This document shows, piece by piece, positions 55,080 through 64,000 of a stretch of DNA of 64,000 nucleotides (within the stretch, counting starts at the first letter, position 1; every line of letters starts with the position of its first letter). The notes beneath the pieces are model-generated. The model did no database searches, was not told the DNA's origin, and saw nothing but the letters and a program-made list of their open reading frames with translations. A program made the position numbers and the translations under genes. The DNA comes from Zopfochytrium polystomum. Lineage: Eukaryota > Chytridiomycota > Chytridiomycetes > Chytridiales > Chytridiaceae. The DNA is taken from the NCBI GenBank assembly GCA_025765615.1, contig JAIVFJ010000018.1, positions 62,001-126,000 of the forward strand, in the 5' to 3' direction.

Positions 55080-55341
55080 TCAGCAACAGCGGCTGGCTGG
55101 CGCCGAGTCGCCGGGGTACCTTGCGATGCAGGTGCCGCGGCGGCGGAACAAGTCGCTGCCGCACATTGCCGCAGGAGGAGCGGTTCCGTCCGCGGCCGCC
55201 GCGGCCGTTGCCGTGCCGCGGTCGTCGTCGTCGACGACGTCGACGCCGTCACTGCTGTCGGTCGCCACGACCACGTCGCGCAGACTCGGCTCGACGGAGC
55301 GGGCGAACGATCCGTCGAGGTTTGGAGTTGGCGGCGGATGA
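51768..55341 (+). CDS. Six-TM membrane-anchored cyclic-nucleotide phosphodiesterase (class I PDE)
   Basis: Five exons (51768-52524, 52577-53331, 53450-53903, 53987-54434, 54510-55341), phases consistent, 1081 aa. Residues 1-215 are Gln/Ser/Pro-rich and disordered. About 229-440 has six hydrophobic helices (WQWFVVIGSLVFCLF, LLFLLIVAPAAAIA, VQYALAGSSLVCACILICFM among them). The class I PDE catalytic domain includes HNCLHAADV near 657, IHDFDHPG near 696, KCSDVSNPTK near 806 and WADTSEIMCGLERNR, supplying the metal-binding His and Asp residues that hydrolyse cAMP or cGMP. The C-terminal 200 residues are polyQ/His/Ser-rich. The TM block resembles those of membrane cyclases, so it may sense signals as well as anchor. 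Specificity cannot be read from sequence by eye. Confidence 0.93.
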
Positions 55342-56388
55342 ACGGGTGGTACTTCGTCTGCCCCCGGTTCCTTTTTTTGGTGTTGGGTACACGAAAGTGA
55401 TGAGGGGGGAAGTCGGGCACTCTTTTTTTTCCTTTTTTTTTTTTTTTTTTTTTTTTTCTTCTTTGAAATTCAAGCCTTTCCCTGTTTTCTTTGCTCCTCT
55501 TCCTGCCCATTTTTTTGTTTTCCAGACATGATTGCCTTTGGCGGTTTTTTTTTCTCTTTTTTTTTTCTGTGCCTGCGATTCGGGTCTACCCCCCCGTGAT
55601 CCCCCTCCCCTGTCTTTTTGCCACAAGTTAGACGAGTCGTGCTTCTCTCTTTTCTTTGCACACACACATGCACTCTTTTTCTCCCACACACACACACACA
55701 CACACCCCTCTCTCTCTTTCACTCTCCGCCTCGATCCCCCACCAGTCTTGCCTCCCGCACCTCGTTTCCTTTTCTTTTCTTTTCTTTTTTTTCCCTGTGC
55801 TTCTTCGCTCTCTTATCTCCTTGCCCACCCCACTGCTATTTTGCTTTTGTTGTTTATGTTATTTGTTGTTCACTCACAACCACTCGGGGCAATCACATTC
55901 ACCCTTCACCGAGCCCCCGAGACCGACATCCCCATCGCCGTCCTCGCCCGAAAAACCGCAGCTCTTCTCTTGCAAGAATGGCCCCCGACCCCCTCCCTTG
56001 TTCTCTTTTTTTTTTTGAATATTTATTTTTTTCCTACTTCTTTGATCGGCCCTAACTGTCTTCTTCTCCTATTTTTGGTTCAGTTCCACCCTTTTATTTC
56101 CTTTCTGTTTTTTTTTTGCTCCCTCCCTTGCAAGGAGAAAGTTGGCTGGCGACGCCTTATTTTTTGACTCCTTTGCGGCGCGGGTTGGTACGAGGTGATG
56201 GAGGGGGGGAAGAAACAACATGACGGGGGCACCCCTTTACTTTCCCATAGTAGCTTAGTACAAGTGCGAAGCTCTAACTATCAAGCTGGGCTATGTATCA
56301 TTGCAATAAACTGTGCTAGGCTTAAGTCATGCATCGGCAGTGGCCCCCATTTTTGGGGCGAAGCCCCGAAAACAGGAACCATTGCGTG

Positions 56389-56445
56389 CCTGCACCTGCT
56401 GCTCGAGGGGAGTCGAACCCCACGAAGCCTAGCGGTCGGTGCAGG
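56389..56445 (-). ncRNA. tRNA-like structured element, doubtful
   Basis: On the minus strand an 8-bp stem CCTGCACC/GGTGCAGG closes a 57-nt unit. It contains a T-arm-like hairpin GGGGTTCGACTCCCC whose loop region matches a pol III B box. There is no room for normal D and anticodon arms, so it is at best a deleted tRNA, a SINE head or another small structured RNA. Confidence 0.3.
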
Positions 56446-56747
56446 GACAGCTAAAAAACAACAACAACAGCAGAGAGGAAACATATGGTGTGGGCGGGAG
56501 GGAGAAAATGCTTGACTGTGCGTGTGTGCTGTGTTCTATCTAGTGAATCCCCACAGAGGCAGATCCCGTTATTGCACACACACTACTTATACGGCCTCTC
56601 TTTCATGCTCGGAGTTTTCTCCAAAATCCTCCGCGCACTTCAGTGAGCACGTGAGCCCACACGTGATTTGATTTTATCTGCTGAATTTGTCTTCTATCGC
56701 CAGGAAGGGGTGGCGTTGGTGACTGGGTTGTAGACAGACAGACATAA

Positions 56748-56815
56748 CAGTGGACTGGTTAGCGTGTGCTGTGTGTGCGCGAAGTGCTGGGGTTCTAATC
56801 GCCACTAGTGTTATG
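56748..56815 (+). ncRNA. Degraded tRNA or SINE-like motif, doubtful
   Basis: A-box-like GGACTGGTTAGCG followed at tRNA-like distance by B-box-like GGGGTTCTAATCGCC. Stem complementarity is poor. Confidence 0.2.
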
Positions 56816-57391
56816 CTTTTTGCCTGGTGTTGAGCTGAGTGTGCGTGCCTTTTAGCAAGTCTGCAGTATCGCCTTAGATTCCCTACTGTAATGGCAAGTC
56901 GACCATATGCTCTAGTTCATATTTGGACTCCTCCTGTGAGGCCTGAGCGCACTGCGCAGTGCCAGCTGGGTCCAACAACAGCTACAACCCCATTCAATCT
57001 TTAGAAGACTAGGTTGCTCGCTGTCGCATTCCAACCCAAAGCAAACAACAAGCGTGCGAATGTCCACCAAAGACCAACTTTCAGACTTAAAAGCCCCGTT
57101 CGAAACGCTGACAAAGGTTGGAGAGGCAAAAGAAAGTCAGTTTGTAAGTTCCAATCACTGGTGGGAAACTGGCAACCAGAGCGTTTTGCCCGGCTAGCAA
57201 AGGGAGAGGAAACGATTGGGTCTAATAATCTGCGGGCAATCAGGAAACAATGAGTAAAAGCGAGAGATCGAAGCTTCCATGGTGGACAGCTTGACACTGA
57301 AAATTTAAAGTTTGGAACAAATTGGGAGCAAAGAGAACAAATCCAAATAAAAGAGTGATGGCCCCTTCCCTTCTCAGGCTGGACGAATTCT

Positions 57392-60300
57392 CTATGACGT
57401 CACTGAATGAGATTTGTCCTCTGCGCTTTTAAGAAAAATTCCAACATCGATGTCCGAGTACCCATACCGGTTCCGACACATATCAGAAGGCTTTTCGCCA
57501 TTGAAGGTGACTGCAAAAACATTTGCACCGCAGGACACCAGCAATTTCACCACCGCAAAATGTCTCTTGAAAGCAGCAAAGTGAAGCGGTGTCCACTTCT
57601 CGCAATTCTCGGCATTCACATTGGCACCTTTCTGCAGCAGCCAGGTGACCACACTCAAATGACCACATTCTGAGGCTAAGTGTAGCGGTGTCTTGCCATC
57701 CTTATCTCCAGCATTTACAGGGGCGCCGTTCTGCAGCAGCAACTTCACAACTTCCAAATGGTTTTCCAAAGTGGCGGCGTGGAGTGGTGTCAACATCTTG
57801 TTGGTGTGGGCGTTCACTCTGGCATCCTGACGTAGCAGCTCCTGAACAAGATCTAAATGGCCGCTTGAAGACGCAAAATGGAGTGGTGTCCATAAATTCT
57901 CGTCCTCAGCGTTGACCATGGCACCGTTCCGCAGCAACAACTTAACGACATCCAAATGACCATTCTGGGACGCAAGGTGTAGGGACGTCTTTTTTCCGCT
58001 GACCATCGCATTTACATCGAGTCCTGTCTGCAGCAGCCACTCGGCAACCTCCAATTGGCCAGCCCGAGATGCCAAGTGAAGAAAACTGTACTTCTTACAC
58101 TCTTGTGCTTGAATAGTGGCACCATTCTGCATCAACCACTTGACAGCGTCCCAGTGGGCATTCTCGAATGCAATGCCAATTGGTGTGCGCTTTTCCTGAT
58201 CTTCAGCTTCAGCATTAATAGCGGCACCTTGTTGTACCAGCCACTTCACAATCTCCACTCGGCCATTTTCTGATGCAAAATGGAGAGGTGTCCACTGGTT
58301 CTTGTCACCAGCATTCAAAGTGGCCTCTTGCAGCAGCAGCCACTTACATACTTGAATATGGCCGTATTTACATGCAAAGTGGAGGGGTGCTGTCTTGAAG
58401 TTGTTCTGAGCATTCACGTTAGCATGATGCTCCAGCAGATTCTTGACTACTTCCAAATGGCCCGATCTAGATGCAAAGTGGAGTGGCGCCCACCTGTCCA
58501 CAGTAACAGCATTGACAGTTGCATCTTTCTGCAACAGCCACTTGATGACTTCAAGATGGCCAGAGTGAGATGCAAGGTGCAGGGGAGTGCACTTCTCCTT
58601 ATCTTCCACATCAACACAAGCATCATGACAAAGCAGCAGCTTTACAACTTCCAGATGGCCATTGTAGGAAGCAAAGTGGAGTGGTGTTGAACTATCTTCG
58701 TCAATAGCATTGACAGCAGCACCTTTCTGAAGAAGCAGCTCCACAACTTTTAAATGGCCGTACTTAGACGCGAAATGCAGCGGTGTTGAGCCGCTCTTGG
58801 TCTCAGCATCTGCTGCAAAATGCAGCGGTTTTGAGTTGCTCTTCGTCTCAGCATTTACACTACCACCATTCTGCAGTAGCCAGTCAACAACTTCCAAATG
58901 GCCGTTTTGAGACGCAACGTGCAGTGGTGTCTGCATTGCTGCAGTCTCCACATTCACTGAAGCACCTTGCTGCAGCAATAACTTGACACCATCCAAATGA
59001 CCAGTTGCAGACGCAGTGAAGAGTGGTGTTGACATGTCTTCACGCCATGTTGCGTTTACATTAGCGCCTTCATGCACTAATTGTTTTACAACTTCATAGC
59101 TATTTTTAGAAGCGATTCGGAGTGGATTCATTTCATCTATATCATCCACATCCATATTCAGTAAATGCGAGCTATGGTGAAGGACCCATTCATTCAGATG
59201 AAGTTGGCCGTGGGAGCGTCTCAAATTTTCTTTTCTGGATGTATTCGCTGCCTTTTCCATAAATTAGATATGGTAGAGACGGACAAATTCGAGTTCGACG
59301 TACCAGTTGTGATTTCCAGCTCTCAATTGTACGTTTGCAGCCGTAGGAAGACGCATTCTTTCCATTCGGATCAAGTAAATAGATGTCTGCCCCCTTTTTT
59401 AGCAGGGACTTGACAGTTTTCTTGTATCCCCCCTGGGCAGCAATCATCAACGGTGTTCTGCCTACTCCACCATATCGTTTTTCAAAAGCAAAGCTTAAAC
59501 CTCCCCGAGGGCTGTTTTCCCTGCAATTGACATTTTCTCGACCATTCTCAATCAAAGCTTCGCATGCTATCGTCAATCCTCTCCTCGCTGCTTCATAGAG
59601 TGGTGCTGATGAAAAAACGTTCAGGTCCCTTGCCATATTGACAAGGGTTTCGCCATTTCTTGTATCCATAACGTGTTGAACAAGCCATTCTCTCTTCTGC
59701 ATGATTCCGATGCACAGTGCCGCAGGCCCGTACTTTTCCACAGAAGCAAACTCCTTCCACTCACTCCAGGCTGCGACAACATCAGCGCCAACATCTTCCA
59801 TGTGATTCATCCAAAACTTGAATGCATACTGAGCAGTGGCGTTCTTGTTGATGAATCCTTGAGTCCCATTCAGAGCCTCATACGTGTTCTCAACGGACGG
59901 AAATTGCTGGATCAGGATCTTGAAGCAAGACAGGGCAATATCCCTATTTGCTTCAGCAATATTGATGAAAAACTGACGGTCGGAGCATCTCTTGCTGGAC
60001 GTAAGATGATCTGAAAGGCTCTTGTGCATCACTTTGACTCTTCCACGGTCACTCACATCAAGAATGCGATAAATCTGCAATGTTGTTAGAATAATAGCAC
60101 TTAAGTACGTGAAAGACAAACTTGCCTCCAAAAGGACTTGTCCAACGATGTGTGAAGGTACACCAAGTAGATCTGCAACAACATCTTGTGTGATTGGTTC
60201 CTTGGCTGCAAGAACCACTTTCATCACCAGTCTGAAGTTGTTTGTACGAACTTGGCTGCTCCTGAAGAACATATCATATACACCGTCAATCCCTGCACCA

Positions 60301-62329
60301 AACTTCCTGACAGTGGTGAGAACTTCACTGGCTGGAACTTGCGCAAGCTCATTGCAGGCAAGGCGAGCAAACTGGAAGATCCCTGAAGATCTCTCAAAAA
60401 TTTCGGCTGAGACAGCTGTGACATCATCTGGACTGAAGGAGCCTTGTGGAAAGGACTTCAAGAGCTCAGCCTCTACAAACACTGCCATATCCTTCTTATT
60501 CTCCTCATCGTTTGGCAAAAGAACCATGGTGTTCAACTTCATCATCGTGTGGAAAACATCCTGTTCGGGCCTCCCGGTGGTGAATATCCTGATGAAGGGA
60601 GGCAGGTCCTTTGCAGCCAGCAAAAGTAGCTCCAGCAGATCACTTCTCTCTGTGCTGCTTGGAGCTCCACATTCATCCAAAGCATCAATGATCAGCAACA
60701 CATTCTTCTGCTTATCAGTGGCATCCAGATGGTACAGTCCATTCACAACAATATTCTTGAATGCTTCTTGGGGTTTCTTCAAAACACTATCATCAGTTTT
60801 CTTGGCATCGTCAGCTTGGAATTTCTCACAATATTGTCTGAAGGAGGGCAGGGCATTGCATAGATTCCACACAGTTGTGGCCACAAGGTGCTGAGGACTG
60901 TTCTTCTGCACATCATTGTGCCTGCAGTAGAAGATAGAACCAAGCACGAAGCTGCTTGGAAGGGACTGGCTCACAAGCCAGGCAATCACAGACTTTCCAA
61001 GGCCAGCTCCACCATTCAACCAGAGCACACTGGACGTCACATCAGCTGACAGTAGCCACTCATGAACTGCTTTTAGGTAGAATTCCCGGGTTCCTGCAAC
61101 ATAGGCCCTCTTATGCCTTTCAGCATCCACATCCGAATCAACTGGATTGAGCCATGCTTTGATCGGGTCCACAGGAGCAGGAGAGGGCTGAGCAAAAGGC
61201 AACGAATTTTTGCGCTGCGTGATTTCTTCTACTAGAATCTTCATCTGCTCATTCCATTCAACAGAACTGTAAGCTTTTCCAGCAAAGTCAGCATATAACA
61301 ACCTTGGGCAGTGTTAGCTTGGCAAAGACTTAACCCAAGCTTTTTACCCCCGCTGTAATAGCAAAGGCCTCTCCACTTGCAATCTCTCCTTGCTTCATGA
61401 GCCTGATGGGAGCCATTGGTTTCGACCTATCGTTGGCGTACCTAATCTCCAGAAGACAGTTTCGTGAATTCTTATATCATGGTTAGATTCAGTCAGCACA
61501 GACTTGAAATACCTCATAGGCAAGTGTCAAGATAGGAATGAAGACTTTGCTTGCTTCAATTCCTGCCGCCATTGCTCTGTTGACAGGTCCACTCATGTTA
61601 TTCAAATCAAACCAAATGTCAAGCCCATGCTTGACTGTCAGATCTTGGTGGACATTTTTTGCAACATCCTGGCTTCCCCATCTGAATAAAAGTAAGAAGA
61701 GAATGCAGGATTCGCTCTCATGTGGAAGCACTTACTGATAAGATAGGAAGCCATCAAACGTTTTGGAGGGTGCCATAGCTGAAGAGGCAGAAGACGTAGA
61801 TGTACTGGTTGCCAAAGGACTGCATGCGAGATTCACACTTTTCTTGGACTGAATTTGAAAGCGCACCATTTTCTCCACAGTGGAATCTTCAATCAATCTT
61901 TGAATATACGTGACTGCAACAGTCACATCTCTAACTTGACTACCAGTTATCAGCAAAATCTGGATGTCTTGGGCTTGGCCAAGAAAGGCATCTGTTCTCT
62001 GGAAGATCTAGCAGCAAAAGGATTGGTTCCAACAGGTAACAACTTCTAAAATTGCATACCACATCCTTTAAAGTTTCCAGATTAGGTGCAGACAGTTCAA
62101 GAACTTGGATTGAGGGATCATCCATGTACTGAACTTCAACCCAATACTTGTGTGAGCGAATCGGGAAAATGCGATAAACACTGGAGCTTTTTGTTTTCAA
62201 GTGGAGGTGGGTCGTTGGAATTAAGGATATACAACATTGACAGACAGGTTGCGAAAGTATACTCACATGAAGTTGAACATTTCTGTGGCTCGAGTGACAG
62301 CAAATTTGATTTAGGAGATCTTGCTCCAA
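57392..62329 (-). CDS. TIR-NACHT-ankyrin NLR-like receptor (gene 2)
   Basis: Paralogue of gene 1 with the same exon plan: 62060-62329 (start uncertain), 61736-62007, 61513-61681, 61349-61470, 60126-61302, 59304-60074, 57392-59234. TIR: FDGFLSYQWGSQDVAKNV, GLDIWFDLNNMSG, NCLLEIRYA. NACHT: Walker A GGAGLGKS, Walker B LLIIDALDECG, MHKSLSDHL. C-terminus: about 16 ankyrin repeats plus a truncated unit (KPLHFAADAETKSG). The repeats are far more diverged from each other than in gene 1. The fifth intron (60075-60125) is GC-AG as in gene 1. Phases agree with gene 1 except for one extra base in a C5/G5 run at the end of exon 4 and one in an A4 run at the start of exon 7. These are sequence errors or recent lesions. 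No ATG matches the gene 1 start; 62329 is the first in frame. Confidence 0.8.
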
Positions 62330-63265
62330 ATGAGTGGAACGTTTGGCCTGCAGAAAGGAGTTTCAGCAAACGTTCAAAGTGCAACGTGGGGAGCTCACCA
62401 CTGACGAAGGAAGTAATAAAAGACTGTAACTATTCACAAAACCCGCGATGGGGCCGATCGTTCTTCGTTCTTCGACTGCTTTTGCCAGAGGTCCAAATAA
62501 CCGTTGTCTTGATGATCCTGCGAGCACTCACCAATAGCTTTAGGAGGCAGGCGGGCGATCTATGACCGAGAAGGGATCAGCGAGCGAGAAACGTGCCGAC
62601 AGCAGGTAGATGGACTGGCAGATGCGATGGGGTGGGGGAGCGTGAAAGGTCTTACGATGAAGAAGGGCGCCTCGCCTCGCCGGGGGGGTGCCCTGCGCAG
62701 TTTTCGTACTTCTCGCTGAAGGACTGTCTTTTCGCTGTCGTGCGCTTTCGCGCGTTCTTCTTGGCCCGCTCAGAGACACGCGGACAGGCAACCCGCCTCT
62801 GCCTTAGTCGATGTATGCCTTTTGCGCTGGTAGCTTGCCCCACACTTTCAGCGCAAGGGGCGGTGGCCTTACGCGAACCTTTCAACGCAGCGGCGAGCAG
62901 CCTTTCGCGATGGAGTGACAGTGCCCTCAGGTGTCGTTGTGGGTTCTTTAATTAATTGCTCGGAGCTCGGCTACTGAGGCAGCTCATAGGACGCGCGACC
63001 AATTTGTGGACCGCTTCGGTGTGCGGCAGGCCAACAAGCGGGACGAGGAGCAGAAGGGCCGTCCGTATGCAGTAGAGTATAGTAGTGATACAATGGAGGG
63101 GCTCGTCGAGCGAGAGTGTCGTAATAGTTGCGTGTGAACTATTGCGTGTGGGGGCATGCAACTCTCCAAAATTTGTTCGACGACCCAACGAGGTTGAGAG
63201 GACGAGGGCGAGGACGCGGAGCAGGACGAGGAGGCGCAGGGGCTCTCACTCGGCGAGAAACCGCA
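62330..63265. other. Intergenic, no supported gene
   Basis: Transition from the AT-richer NLR locus to GC-rich DNA near 62560. Short frames on both strands have no recognisable features. Includes the 5' flank of the next gene. Confidence 0.45.
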
Positions 63266-64000
63266 ATGTCGATGCGCGGTTCCCGGCCGGTCCTCCAGCT
63301 GGCTAAGACGACGCCCGAGGACGACTTCCTCCACCGCCAGTGGGAGGCGCGGCTGCGATACGGCCATCACAGGGTCGGCTTCGACCGGTTCGACAAGGCC
63401 GCGAGCCCCGTCCTCAAGGGATCGTCGCGCCTCGTCGTCCTGCCGGCACACTCGCGATCCCTGGACCACCGCATCGATACGCATGGTAAGAGAGCGCACC
63501 CAACTTCCTCACCTCGCTCCGAATTAAAGTAACCCTCATGCGAAACTCTTTTTCAGATGCGACCCAGGAGACCAAGGCACGCATCACGCTTCCGCTCGCC
63601 GGAACGATCGTGGACGGCAGGCGGGGCGGCACGACGGCGACTGGGCGGCGCGAGAGCATCACGTACTTGCACCAGTACAAGCGCATCACGATCCAGCCAG
63701 TCCTGCGCAGCACCTACGTGCGCGAGATCCAGCAGCTCGTCGACGATTACCGGTCAAACAAGCTGCGTGGCGCAGCCCTGTGCGCCCAGCTCGACGCCGT
63801 GCACGCGCGCTTCGGGGATCACTACGTGATGGAGGCTGCCGTCGGTGTGGCATTCCGCATGGACAAGACCGCCGCGAACAGCAGCGACTTTGAGGAGCTG
63901 CATGCCGCCGTGAAGGTCGGCGGTGTCGCCGTGTTGGGCGGCAGTACCGCCGACGGTACCAGCGGCGGCGGCGGCATTGGGGAGATCGAGGTGTCGGGCG
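63266..64000 (+). CDS. Unidentified protein, 5' part; weak MACPF-like pattern
   Basis: Two exons seen: 63266-63485 (MSMRGSRPVLQLAKTT...) and 63557 to the window end, joined through a 71-bp GT-AG intron with matching phase; the frame stays open to the edge. Features: KRITIQPVLRSTYVREIQQL, a helix-like VDDYRSNKLRGAALCAQLDA, FGDHYVMEAAVGVAF and a Gly-rich stretch. FGDHY followed by small residues recalls the FGTHY signature of MACPF/perforin-like domains, but the resemblance is slight and the diagnostic Gly-Gly is absent. No signal peptide is evident. GC-rich codons like the housekeeping block. Confidence 0.45.

Larger units (their letters stand above)
55342..57391. other. Intergenic between PDE and NLR gene 2
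   Basis: 55420-56160 is T/C-rich with several T-runs (55431-55457) and CA runs (55683-55703), likely PDE 3' UTR and beyond. 56389-56445 has a tRNA-like fold and 56748-56815 another A/B-box-like pair. 56850-57391 shows nothing supported. Confidence 0.5.

Overview
The window is nuclear DNA of a eukaryote. Genes carry short spliceosomal introns (about 50-180 bp), and single genes alternate with LTR and LINE retrotransposons. An early-diverging, possibly zoosporic, fungus fits best. The reasons are a V-ATPase c subunit of fungal length, a GT71-type (MNN1-like) mannosyltransferase, a Tad/I-type LINE with RNase H, chromodomain Ty3/gypsy elements with Tf1-style self-priming, and a six-TM membrane phosphodiesterase. 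No rRNA or barcode gene is present, so the lineage is inference.

Layout. 1-6115: tandem copies of a minus-strand chromovirus that kept gag, protease, integrase and chromodomain but lost RT/RNase H. 6116-6800: solo-LTR-like repeats. 6800-10500: GC-rich DNA with a doubtful coiled-coil gene and a broken prolyl aminopeptidase. 10500-14900: an intact TIR-NACHT-ankyrin receptor gene. 15000-18200: degraded coding remnants. 18200-21300: LTR fragments and a TIR-NACHT pseudogene. 21877-27181: a complete chromovirus with identical LTRs and a 5-bp target duplication. 27200-31100: mostly non-coding, with a solo LTR. 31105-39514: a full-length but frameshifted 8.4-kb LINE. 39500-42100: nested solo LTRs and a WD40 remnant. 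42700-55400: a GC-rich housekeeping block (GT71 transferase, 8-TM protein, V-ATPase c, cyclic-nucleotide phosphodiesterase). 57392-62329: a second TIR-NACHT-ankyrin gene. 63266-64000: the start of an unidentified gene.

Two stories stand out. First, the chromovirus family has a legible replication programme. Its LTR promoter is packed with perfect heat-shock elements (alternating GAA/TTC units). It has a TATA box, and an 11-nt primer-binding site exactly complementary to the predicted 5' end of its own RNA. It has a -1 frameshift heptamer CCCAAAC between gag and pol, and a polypurine tract that also encodes the last pol residues. Deleted copies without RT keep open frames, as expected of elements mobilised in trans. 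Second, a small family of TIR-NACHT-ankyrin NLR-like receptors (two genes, one pseudogene) lies among these elements. One has a nearly identical 99-bp ankyrin array whose differences fall at predicted ligand-contact positions.

A caveat runs through the window. Several conserved genes, including V-ATPase c, are broken only by a single extra base in or beside a homopolymer. This points to residual sequence error at least as much as to pseudogenes.
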